Of a stretch of 64,000 nt of DNA, positions 38,444 through 46,824 are shown in pieces; position 1 is the first letter of the stretch; every line of letters starts with the position of its first letter. The notes under the pieces are model-generated. The model searched no databases, was not told the DNA's origin, and was given only the letters and a program-made list of their open reading frames with translations. Both the position numbers and the translations under genes were made by a program. The stretch comes from Lachancea thermotolerans CBS 6340 (taxonomy: Eukaryota > Ascomycota > Saccharomycetes > Saccharomycetales > Saccharomycetaceae): contig NC_013082.1 in NCBI RefSeq assembly GCF_000142805.1, positions 1,178,001 to 1,242,000 of the forward strand, written 5' to 3'.

Positions 38444-38939
38444 TGATGCCCCTCGCTTACGCGTCATCCTACTGCCGCGCTCGCGTCCCCGAGATATTCA
38501 CTTTCCACGGAGGCCCCCGGAATGCAGGGATCCGCGGCCCGATGACGTAAACGCTCCCGAGCGCCCCGAGCGTCCTCGGCCGCTTGACCGGACTTAACGG
38601 CCGAGGTCCGCGCCGCCCGCGGCCGTCCATGCACGTGCTCCATGCAGACGCACCCGGTCCTGGGTTCCATGCGTCATGCTTGCTGCTCCCTATGTCATCG
38701 AGCTGACGAATGCTGCCGCGGGGGGCTTCGCCGTGCGCCGCGACCGCGCGACGAGCCCAGCGGCGCGCCTCTCCGGAGCAAACACGGCGCTAAGGCCCTA
38801 GGCGCGGACGGCGAGGCACGCGAGCCCGCAGCGCGCCGGCGTGGGGCTCGTAGTTCAACAGTACGGGCTCGTGGGCAGGCACGGCGTATGGAAGCGGACT
38901 GGGAACGAAAAGTCACGTGATCTAGGGTCGCGGGCCGGG

Positions 38940-38946
38940 TTACCCG
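38940..38946 (+). promoter_or_regulatory. Reb1-type site in a short palindrome
   Basis: TTACCCG lies in CCGGGTTACCCGG, next to a CACGTG box (38914-38919), about 320 bases upstream of the NCE102/FHN1 homologue. Confidence 0.55.
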
Positions 38947-39266
38947 GCTGGAGACTCGCCCTTTTTTTTTGCTATGTTTACGTTGGGCCTCGCCGTGTTT
39001 CCCTTTCCAGAAGCCCATAAATGCGCGCAGAACGGAGCCCGGGTTTGCTCTGGATGCAGCGGGGCCCGGCGTATAAGTACAAGCAAGGAATCTCCAGAGG
39101 CATCCCCCTTGTGCAGGTCACTTTTTCCCTTCGTTCTCGTTCCGACAAACAAGTGACTAACGCTCTCGGCTAACAGACATCCCTTCCGTGGCCCAATACA
39201 ACCGCTAGTGTTCACTCCCCAAGCATCCGCACGAACTAGACTTCAAAGACACCCGTTCCCGCAGCC

Positions 39267-39782
39267 ATGCTCTCCATCCTCGACAACTCGCTGCGCGCCC
39301 TCAACTTCGCGTTCCTGGTCATCATCCTCGGTCTGACCGGCTCGCTGGCTGCCACACACAAGACGCACAACAACCCACAGGTCAACTTCGCAATCTTCAC
39401 GGCCGCGTTCGGCCTGCTGTTCGACTCGCTGTACGCGATCCCAGCTAACTTCGTGTCTGCGCTGGCCTGGCCTCTGTTGATCGCGGTGTTTGACTTCCTG
39501 AACTTCGTCTTCACCTTCGCCGCCGCCACCGCGTTGGCCGTCGCCATCCGTACCCACTCGTGCACCAACCAGGACTACCTCGACAGCAACACCGTGACCC
39601 AGGGCTCCACGGACCGTTGCCGCAAGGCCCAGGCTTCCGTTGCCTTCCTGTACTTCTCCTTCTTCATTTTCCTGGCCAAGCTCGGCTTGTCGCTGGTCAA
39701 CCTGATCTCCGTCGGTGCTTTTGGCGCCGGTTCCTCTAGAAGAACCGGCAACGTTGGCGTGCCCACCATTTCCCAGGTCTAA
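39267..39782 (+). CDS. NCE102: eisosome/MCC MARVEL-domain protein Nce102/Fhn1
   Basis: Four-helix MARVEL-type membrane protein needed to organise eisosomes and to sense sphingolipids. The 171 residues match Nce102 and Fhn1 (about 173-174). Membrane segments lie at about 8-28, 39-60, 66-95 and 121-150. The start MLSILDNSLRALNFAFL is typical of the family. It is the single counterpart of YPR149W (NCE102) and YGR131W (FHN1). The codons are strongly biased to C- and G-ending forms, suggesting high expression. A long 5' region rich in regulatory sites precedes it, and the gene is divergent from another eisosome gene. Confidence 0.96.
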   Translation: MLSILDNSLRALNFAFLVIILGLTGSLAATHKTHNNPQVNFAIFTAAFGLLFDSLYAIPANFVSALAWPLLIAVFDFLNFVFTFAAATALAVAIRTHSCTNQDYLDSNTVTQGSTDRCRKAQASVAFLYFSFFIFLAKLGLSLVNLISVGAFGAGSSRRTGNVGVPTISQV

Positions 39783-40389
39783 GGCGCTCCAGCGCGCACT
39801 TCCGCGGGCCAGCCCACTGTGCCCTGCGCGCCGCCGCCGCCCTTTTCTTTCCAACCCTGTAATATTATACCCAAAATTTTGGACTCGCGGCGGAGCCTGC
39901 TCCCCGCGTTCCGCCCTTGGCTTGGCCCCACGGGTCCCCGCGGCTGCGCCGCGTTGCGCCTGCTGGCGCTACGCCGGCACTGCCAATGGCCTAGATCCTA
40001 TCCCGTCCATTCGCCGGGCGTCCACTCTTTTTTCCTATTCGTCATACCGTCAACCACTTTCGTTCTTTAGTTACGCCTGAATGTACTAATCTTGGAAACT
40101 TTCTTCCCATACATAATAATGAATAAAGTATGTAGCTTGGACTTCATCCAAACCTAATGCAAAGTTCTGCTTCCACAACTCCGAGATTTCCTCGCTTTCT
40201 CCCTTTCTCCCCTTCTCCCTCTCGCTCCCACGCCGCTGAGCGACTTGCAGCTGGCGCCGCGGCGATATCTCCGCCCATCACGTTCAAGCATCAGGTTGCC
40301 GAATATCCATACATAGCTAAACGCACGAGACTGGCCCATCCCCCTGCCTTCTCCTCTCGCCCTATATACACGCACGCCGCCGCGCAACT
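39783..40389. other. intergenic between convergent genes, no gene seen
   Basis: The 3' flanks of NCE102 and PHB1. It contains a polypyrimidine tract at about 40176-40220. No supportable gene. Confidence 0.5.
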
Positions 40390-41232
40390 TCAACGGCCCA
40401 GGTTCAGCAGCAGCGAGTTGGGCGAGCCCTGCTCGCTCGCGCTGTGACTGCTGGGCAGGTAAGTGACGTTGGACGAGTTGGCCAGCGTTTTTGCGATCTC
40501 CTTCGACGCCTCAATTCTACGGATCAGCAAGAGACCGTCACCGGCCTTGGCCAAAGCCTTAGAAATGTACTCCGCGGACTCGGCCTCACCCTCGGCCCTG
40601 ATGACCGACGCCTGCCTCTCCTGCTCCGCAAGCTCTACCACGTACCGCGCGCGCTCTGCGTCCTGCTGCGCGATCTGCTTCTGCTCTACGGCCTTGGTGA
40701 ACTCGCGGCCGAAAGTCATGTGTGTGATCGACACGTCCTCCAACCGAATGTTGAACTCTGACGCCCTTAACGACAGCTCTTGGCGAATCCGCTGCGAGAC
40801 AGTCTCTCTCTGAGTGATCAGCTCTGCGGCGTCGAATTGTGCCACAATCGCTTTGAGCACTTCGTTACCGATCGAGGGAAGCACCCTCTCGTCGTAGTCG
40901 AGCCCCAGGTTCTGGTAGATAGTGGGCAGCTTCATAACGTCTGGCCTGTGCAGGACACGCAGTGTCAACGAAACCATCTGCAAGTCCTTAGTCCCGGTGT
41001 TGGTAGCAATGTTCTTAGGCTTGGTACGCACATCGTAGAGCACCGCCTTCTGCAACCAGGGAACCAAGAAGTGAGTTCCCTCGCCTACCACTTGCTGCTG
41101 CACACCGCTGAGTCTGTCGAAAATCACGGCCCGTGAGCCTCCCTTCACGTCGTACATCGAGTATTGCAGCGCGGACGCTGCGAGTCCCAGTGGGAGCGCG
41201 ATCTTTGCCAATGAGTCTGCGAGTCTGGACAT
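40390..41232 (-). CDS. PHB1: prohibitin 1
   Basis: Phb1 (YGR132C) forms ring complexes with Phb2 in the inner mitochondrial membrane, acting as a scaffold and regulator of the m-AAA protease. From the ATG at 41232 the protein has 280 residues (S. cerevisiae 287) and begins MSRLADSLAKIALPLG, aligning with the known start; 22 in-frame codons upstream are taken as leader. A single N-terminal membrane segment (about 9-25) is followed by QYSMYDVKGGSRAVIFDR, the SPFH domain, and a coiled coil (about 175-250). The stretch VGEGTHFLVPWLQK and RVLPSIGNEVLKAIVAQFDA are almost invariant. It is divergent from PEX4. Confidence 0.97.
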   Translation of the reverse strand: MSRLADSLAKIALPLGLAASALQYSMYDVKGGSRAVIFDRLSGVQQQVVGEGTHFLVPWLQKAVLYDVRTKPKNIATNTGTKDLQMVSLTLRVLHRPDVMKLPTIYQNLGLDYDERVLPSIGNEVLKAIVAQFDAAELITQRETVSQRIRQELSLRASEFNIRLEDVSITHMTFGREFTKAVEQKQIAQQDAERARYVVELAEQERQASVIRAEGEAESAEYISKALAKAGDGLLLIRRIEASKEIAKTLANSSNVTYLPSSHSASEQGSPNSLLLNLGR

Positions 41233-41766
41233 GGTCTTGAAAAGGCTGATATCCTGTGAAACTATGGTTCCTGGTGTTGGTTCAGGTAGGAGTGGCAATC
41301 TTTTCTGCTTTCTCCCTGAAGAAAGCTACCTGTCGTCTGAAGAGACATCGTGAAATTAGCTAAATCCTGCAACCTGGCAGGCCTTTGGGAAGCTGAGCTA
41401 GCCTGTCCAAGCCCACAGAGAGCCTGAAAACGACCAGAAGGGTATTGTGGTGGCGCATACTGTTCAATTCCTTGGAAAGGGCCCAGTAAGTGCACTTCTG
41501 AACAAGTTACTGCATAAAAAGCATTGTCCAACAAACAACCCACCATCACCCCAAACGCGAAATACAATTTATGAGGGGCAAATATGCTAGGCCTGGATGA
41601 GTGCACAAATCAACTACTGCCTGCAATGGGCTTTCCACTAGCTATGCGCTCAAACTCAAATCATCAATGTGTACGAACATAAACTCCATCTCATCGCATC
41701 TCATCTCATCTCATCTGTCACTCGTCTTCTGACCTAACTGCTACTCAACGCTCACGGAACGAGGCC
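41233..41766. other. PHB1-PEX4 divergent region
   Basis: A 534-base spacer. Near PEX4 it holds a CTCAT pentanucleotide repeat (41688-41717), listed separately; otherwise no feature seen. Confidence 0.5.
41688..41717 (+). repeat. CTCAT pentanucleotide repeat before PEX4
   Basis: CATCTCATCGCATCTCATCTC and further CTCAT units span about 30 bases, ending 50 bases before the PEX4 ATG. One unit reads CTCATCGC, identical to the reverse PAC core. It is likely in or near the PEX4 5' leader. Confidence 0.75.
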
Positions 41767-42267
41767 ATGTCGCAGCGACTCGCAAAGGAGTACCGTGCGC
41801 TCTCAAAGACACTGGGCAGGGACCCGGAGTATGCATACATCATTAGTTTGGCTCCTGTCTCCGAGGAAAACCTCCGCAAGTGGGAATCCCTTATTACTGG
41901 GCCGCCAGACACGCCGTACTTCGGCCATGAGTTCACCTTACAGATCGAGGCTTCAGAGGCGTACCCGCTCGAACCACCCAAAGTACAGTTCCAAGCGCGA
42001 TGCATGCCCCACTGTAATGTCGATTTCGATTCCGGCCGCATATGTTTGAGTGTGCTGGATGCGGCGCACTGGACGCCTGCGTGGGATTTGCTCCACGTTG
42101 TTCACGCGATATGGCTTCTCCTCGCCAGCCCCGAACCAGACTCACCGCTAGACGTGGACCTCGCCTGCCTCGTCAGGGCCGGGGACCGCTCCGCCCACAA
42201 CTCGCTCATCGCATACTATCTAAACGGTGGGTCACGAGGACACTGCGGGCATGTGAGTGAAAGATAA
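41767..42267 (+). CDS. PEX4: peroxisomal ubiquitin-conjugating enzyme Pex4
   Basis: Pex4 (YGR133W) is the E2 that, anchored by Pex22, mono-ubiquitinates the import receptor Pex5 for recycling from the peroxisome. The 166 residues (S. cerevisiae 183) form one UBC domain. The catalytic Cys is residue 93 in SGRICLSVLDAAHWTPAW; the downstream WDLLHVVHAIWLLLASPEPDSPLDVD is close to S. cerevisiae. The HPN motif that precedes the catalytic Cys reads HCN (residues 82-84), so its Pro is replaced. The stop lies 18 bases before the next gene's first ATG. Confidence 0.94.
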   Translation: MSQRLAKEYRALSKTLGRDPEYAYIISLAPVSEENLRKWESLITGPPDTPYFGHEFTLQIEASEAYPLEPPKVQFQARCMPHCNVDFDSGRICLSVLDAAHWTPAWDLLHVVHAIWLLLASPEPDSPLDVDLACLVRAGDRSAHNSLIAYYLNGGSRGHCGHVSER

Positions 42268-42285
42268 AGCTCCTCTACAGAAGGT

Positions 42286-42741
42286 ATGATTCAAACGCTC
42301 CACCCACTGCTCACAAGCTGTGTAAGAAAGATGGCCAAGAAAGTAACATGGCAAGAAGTGGGCGCGACCAAGGGCATTGATTTACTGTCGCCCGCGTTCG
42401 TGACATCCGGCTCGAAGCTTGTATTCACGTCCGGCTGCATAGGCTCGGACCCTGTTACCGACGAACTCCCCGAAGATCTGGAGCAGCAGGCTAGGAACGC
42501 GCTGCAGAACCTTCGCAACGTCTTGGAAGCCAGTGGCTCGAACTCCGACCGCGTTCTGAAGGTGCTGCTGTTCGTTGCAGACGGCGCGTACTCGCAGACC
42601 GTCAACAGAATCTACCGAGAACAGTTCCCCAACAGCCCAGCAAGAAGCTGCGTGGTGGTGAGCTTCCCAAACCCCAAGATCAAGGTCGAATTGGAATGCA
42701 TTGCCGAAGTGCAGCCTAAGGCCCGTTGGTTCAAACTTTAG
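42286..42741 (+). CDS. RidA/YjgF/UK114-family protein
   Basis: RidA-family proteins hydrolyse reactive enamine/imine intermediates of amino-acid metabolism; S. cerevisiae has Hmf1 (cytosol) and Mmf1 (mitochondria) elsewhere in its genome. The 151 residues show the family pattern: LVFTSGCIGSDP, then NALQNLRNVLEASGS, DRVLKVLLFVAD, and FPNSPARSCVVV with the conserved substrate-binding Arg, then VELECIAEV. It is more divergent than Hmf1/Mmf1 and is probably a separate paralogue. Two starts are possible. The first (42286) adds 15 residues with Arg and Lys and no acids, which could be a mitochondrial presequence; the second (42331) gives MAKKVTWQEVG. No gene is known here in S. cerevisiae. Confidence 0.88.
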   Translation: MIQTLHPLLTSCVRKMAKKVTWQEVGATKGIDLLSPAFVTSGSKLVFTSGCIGSDPVTDELPEDLEQQARNALQNLRNVLEASGSNSDRVLKVLLFVADGAYSQTVNRIYREQFPNSPARSCVVVSFPNPKIKVELECIAEVQPKARWFKL

Positions 42742-42897
42742 AGCGCAATGCCTGCTGTTAAAGGCTTGCGCTCGGCGTCTGGCATTTCGGTCCAAAATGA
42801 AAGTTAAAGTATACAGACCCGCTATATATGCCCTGCTCCTTGGAGCTCTAATAGATGTTTCAAACGCCTGGCGCGCCGCGGTCCGCTGACGGCTATG

Positions 42898-43587
42898 TCA
42901 ACCCCGGTCCTTTTCCCGCAGGTAATTAATGAACTCCCCAACTTGCTTTGAGAGCTTGTTGTCCTCGCCATGCTCCGCGGGCTTGCGTTTGCGCGCGGGC
43001 GCCTTCGCCCGCGCTCCCGTTGCTGGCAGCGCCGTAGCCGGCGCCACCGCTGCTGCCGTCACTGTGGGCGAGGAGCCCGCCTTGCAGTCTGTGCTCCTCT
43101 CGGCCACCGGCCTGTGTGGGGACTCAAAGGGCCGCAGTTTGTTCACTACCGTCCGGGGCACGGCCAGCCATTCTGGGTGGTACTCCATCGCCATGCTTGT
43201 GCAGGACCACAGGTTGTAGGGCAGCAGCTTCGAGGGAATCCGTGGGTTGTAGCGCCATGTGCCGTTCACGCCGCCTGACCCAATGCCTCCCGTGCCCAGA
43301 GGACCGGCCATTGCATTCATCTCGCTGCTCTGCGGCACCGTGCTACTCTTTCTTGCGCCGCGCTCGCCTCGTAGTCGCTGCGTCTTCCATCCCGCTTCTT
43401 TGAATAGCGGGTTTTCTTTGACCGGGTAGATTACTGGCCGGTACCCGCTGTAAAGGATGTCTCGCGTCAGCTCCGCCGGTTCCAGATACTGTGTAGTGGG
43501 CACCTTGGGCAGGCTTCTGAAGATCTCAGAGCTCTTGCGCTTCAGCATTTTCGATGCTTCTAGGGAAAATTGTCGTTTATGCGCCAT
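42898..43587 (-). CDS. SUE1: mitochondrial Sue1/Pet20-family protein
   Basis: Sue1 (YPR151C) is needed for degradation of unstable forms of cytochrome c; its relative Pet20 is needed for respiratory growth and mitochondrial genome stability. From the ATG at 43587 (MAHKRQFSLEASKMLKRKSSE, basic as expected for mitochondrial import) the protein has 229 residues. The family core is PTTQYLEPAELTRDILYSGYRPVIYPVKENPLF followed further on by WRYNPRIPSKLLPYNLWS. The C-terminal third is Ala/Pro/Lys-rich. I assign SUE1 over PET20 by the neighbourhood (YPR137-YPR151 block). Upstream GTG is not a likely start. Confidence 0.85.
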   Translation of the reverse strand: MAHKRQFSLEASKMLKRKSSEIFRSLPKVPTTQYLEPAELTRDILYSGYRPVIYPVKENPLFKEAGWKTQRLRGERGARKSSTVPQSSEMNAMAGPLGTGGIGSGGVNGTWRYNPRIPSKLLPYNLWSCTSMAMEYHPEWLAVPRTVVNKLRPFESPHRPVAERSTDCKAGSSPTVTAAAVAPATALPATGARAKAPARKRKPAEHGEDNKLSKQVGEFINYLREKDRG

Positions 43588-44277
43588 CTCTTGTGCGCGC
43601 GTCGCCTGTTCTTGTGAGCGCACTAGCAGGTAGAGGCTGTGATGTTAGTTTAACTGCAGCTGATCCTTGCACTGCTAAATTACTGATTGATAGTTTTGAC
43701 TTTACCGGAGCTAGGTACGAGAACCTTAACCGTGTAATTACCGGGTTTTATTATGCCTGCTCTATTTCACACTACAGCTGAGTCCGATTTCGCTTACACC
43801 CCTTTACGGGATTATCGGATAAGATATGTGAGCTCGTACAGAAGAAGAGATGCTCGGACGAGCACGTGATGAATATCGTTGGGGAAATAGTGACCGTAAG
43901 CGGCATATAGCCGCTTACGGATCGATTGCCTTAAATGTGTAATGTGTGGGTGGTTGAACCCACGTGATCTCGCGAAGAACTGCCAAGAAGTTGTGAAGAT
44001 GTGTGGGCGTTGTAAACGGGGACAGCTACCCGGAATGGAAAGTCGCTGCTAGCCCTCGAAAAGAGGGTAACGGTTGCTATCATGTGACATCGGGAGAGCT
44101 ATATTCAAGCACGTGATCGGAACATGGTATTTCAAGGTAACTATGCACGCATAGTGGGTTCACGTCTTCCAAGATCGAGGCAGCGTTGACTGGAGATACT
44201 CTTGGATCAGTTGCTCCGTTCACGGACTTGACACCCAGAAATCGGGACTCAAACCTATATCAGCGCCAAATTAAATA
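43588..44277. other. SUE1-ARP8 divergent region and synteny junction
   Basis: A 690-base spacer with CACGTGAT at 43863, 43961 and 44110, all in the same orientation. To its left all genes match S. cerevisiae chromosomes XVI/VII; to its right all match XV/IV. I see no tRNA, repeat or centromere element at this junction. Confidence 0.6.
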
Positions 44278-46605
44278 ATGACGAGCTCCCAAGCACTGGA
44301 GCCGCCCTCTGAAGATGTGCCCATGGGCGACGCGGAGGATGCGGAGATGGAGCACGAAGGCGACTATTCCACGGCAGATCAGACGCCGCTCTCCATGACT
44401 CCGGCCCTCAGCTCCAATCCAAACGCTTCCAAAGTTAAAAAGCCCGATCCACATGCGAAGCAACAAACGAAGGTCCCCGGACACTTGCTAGAAAAACGTC
44501 GTCTGGGCCGCCAGAAGGCGGCCGAGCAGTATGCCCAGAAAATGAAGACCATCGGCATTGAGAAGCGGGACAACCCTCTGCTACATCAACTTGGGCTGTT
44601 CAAGCCTCTGTCTTTGATCAACCAGAAAAACTACTCCTCTGACTACCTCAAACGCGACGACCAGATCTTTGCCATGCGCGAGCGCAAATCTCTTAGAAAC
44701 GCAAATGCAAACCAGGCCACCCCAGATATGCCCGAAGATGACGACCAGGAGAGCGTTGATGGTGAGAGTGATGCTCAGACCATAGTTATTCATCCAGGCT
44801 CCAGAAATCTCAAAATAGGCCTTGCTACTGAGGTTTTGCCGCAATCAATTCCCTGCTGCGTCGCGGTGCCCAAGCGACCCAGAACCTCCGACTCAACTCC
44901 AGAACCGCAAGTTGACGAAGAAGAGTACATCAGCGCCAAAGAGTCAATACAACAGGATTTCAAAGAGAGAATGCGATACTACAAGCGCAAAGTCATCCCA
45001 AACTCTCATGACATCGCCGTGAATTTCAACGCCCGTGTGACGCCTGAAGCGATCCCGGAACATAACGATTTGCACCGCGTTGATTGGATCCAGGATGCCT
45101 CCAAGTGCTACTATGGTAAGGATGCCACTAGGTGCCTGCCCTCACACTTCACAGTGCGACACCCTTTTTGGAAGGGGCGCTTCAATATAGAGTCGCCAGA
45201 TTATGGATCCCTGCAAGAACTTCTTGTTGATGTTTCGGAGCTCCTCAAATTCGCGCTCTCGCAACCTAAAATCGACGTTAGACCTTCCCAGATTCCTAAT
45301 TACAAGGTGGTTATCGTGGTCCCAGATGCATTCGACAAAGCCTATGTCGAAACCTTCATTAGACTTTTAATCACAGATCTGAAGTTTCAGGCGGTGGCTG
45401 TAATCCAGGAGTCGTTAGCCTCATGTTACGGCGCCGGTATAGGTGACTCTACTTGTGTGGTAGACATCGGCGCTACCACAACTAAAATAGCGTGTGTCGA
45501 CGAGGGCTTAGTCATCGACAACAGCGTGATAACGCTCGACTACGGTGGCGATGATATTACTAAACTCTTCGCCAAGTTTCTCTTGGAGTCGAATTTTCCA
45601 TACCAGGATCTAGATCTCAACAGCCCAGAAGGCTGGTCGCTCATGGAACAACTAAAGGAGAAATACGCAACTTTCCAGGATGCAGATGTCACAATTCAAT
45701 TATACAATTTCATCAAGCGGATCCCTAACAAACCTGGGGCTGAGAAATTCGAGTTTAAAGTCTTCGATGAAGTAATGACAGCACCAATGGGTCTCTTCTT
45801 TCCACATATACTTCGCCTTCTGAAGGACAAAAATGTGCCTGTGAACAAATATGTCACAAGCCAACTCCCACGCTCTAAGGACATGTTCACTTGCAAGGAT
45901 AATAACCCGAAATCAGTGAGTCAGCTGGCCTGTCAGAAGAAAACTACTTATTGTGATATGCACCGAGACTTGGACATTCTTCAAAAACTTCTAAATTTAC
46001 CTTCAGAAATTGAAGAATATCAATCAAGTACCTGCGCAAATTTAGAGCCAGCTTACACACCCTTGGAAAAAGCCATAGTTGAGAGCATCACGAATGCATG
46101 TGTCAGTCTTGACAATAACCACTCCAAAGCTGCTAACTTTTACTCTAATATACTAGTGGTGGGAGGCAGCTCAAAGTTTTCAAGTCTGGACTTCATCTTA
46201 ACAGACAGGATAAACATATGGAGGCCCCGGTTGCTAAGCGTTAACACGCTCCCTACATTTCAGAACCAAGTCTCTAAACAAGTCAAGGAGTTCGAACAGA
46301 CCCAAAAGCTGAGTGAGATCAAAGACGAAGAAGAACTCGCTGCCCAGAAGAAAAAACTCGCGAAAACCATTAAGGTTGAGCTTCAGTCTTACTGGGAAGG
46401 TGTCGATGCTCTGGGCGGCAATGAAAGTGTGTTCCCTGCAAACGTCCTCCCGGCGCCACGCGAAATGGACCCTGCTTTGTTGACTTGGAAGGGGGGCAGC
46501 GTCTTCGCTCGACTGAAGTTGATCGAGGAGCTTTACGTCTCTGAAAGCGACTGGGATATACTTGGGAGCCGAATTCTACAATACAAATGCATTTTTGATT
46601 ACTAG
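44278..46605 (+). CDS. ARP8: INO80 complex actin-related protein Arp8
   Basis: Arp8 (YOR141C) is a nuclear actin-related subunit of the INO80 remodeller; with Arp4 and actin it binds linker DNA and nucleosomes. The 775 residues (S. cerevisiae 881) have a disordered acidic N-terminus (1-60), a conserved basic helix region GHLLEKRRLGRQKAAEQYAQ (about 63-82), and the actin fold from about residue 160, seen in TIVIHPGSRNLKIGLATE, CVVDIGATTTKIACVDEGLVIDNS and LDYGGDDITKLF. The late block ILVVGGSSKFSSLDFILTDRI is the actin-type ATP-binding loop. It is convergent with SFL1, as in S. cerevisiae. Confidence 0.95.
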   Translation: MTSSQALEPPSEDVPMGDAEDAEMEHEGDYSTADQTPLSMTPALSSNPNASKVKKPDPHAKQQTKVPGHLLEKRRLGRQKAAEQYAQKMKTIGIEKRDNPLLHQLGLFKPLSLINQKNYSSDYLKRDDQIFAMRERKSLRNANANQATPDMPEDDDQESVDGESDAQTIVIHPGSRNLKIGLATEVLPQSIPCCVAVPKRPRTSDSTPEPQVDEEEYISAKESIQQDFKERMRYYKRKVIPNSHDIAVNFNARVTPEAIPEHNDLHRVDWIQDASKCYYGKDATRCLPSHFTVRHPFWKGRFNIESPDYGSLQELLVDVSELLKFALSQPKIDVRPSQIPNYKVVIVVPDAFDKAYVETFIRLLITDLKFQAVAVIQESLASCYGAGIGDSTCVVDIGATTTKIACVDEGLVIDNSVITLDYGGDDITKLFAKFLLESNFPYQDLDLNSPEGWSLMEQLKEKYATFQDADVTIQLYNFIKRIPNKPGAEKFEFKVFDEVMTAPMGLFFPHILRLLKDKNVPVNKYVTSQLPRSKDMFTCKDNNPKSVSQLACQKKTTYCDMHRDLDILQKLLNLPSEIEEYQSSTCANLEPAYTPLEKAIVESITNACVSLDNNHSKAANFYSNILVVGGSSKFSSLDFILTDRINIWRPRLLSVNTLPTFQNQVSKQVKEFEQTQKLSEIKDEEELAAQKKKLAKTIKVELQSYWEGVDALGGNESVFPANVLPAPREMDPALLTWKGGSVFARLKLIEELYVSESDWDILGSRILQYKCIFDY

Positions 46606-46824
46606 CGTGTATTTTCTCTTAGTGTCAGATAGCAATGAGCAAATTGTGCATGTTTCAAATGTTGAACATTGAAAATGCTAAAAATGTCTGAAGGTCGGCT
46701 ATAGTAACATGTTGTTTAAGTTTTGAACTCGTCTCAATGCCAAATAAACAAAAGTTTAGATGGCGTATTCCTTTTAAATATCTATAGTACAATAAGTTCA
46801 CCGATTTTTTTAGTTCATTCTTCG

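Larger units (their letters stand above)
38186..39266. other. divergent promoter region of YGR130C and NCE102 homologues
   Basis: 1.08 kb, GC-rich. It holds two Reb1-type TTACCCG sites, five CACGTG boxes (three in register), an inverted pair of STRE-like AGGGG/CCCCT elements at 38323-38334 and a TATA-like stretch beside them. Open frames here are short and overlapping; I support no gene. Confidence 0.6.
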
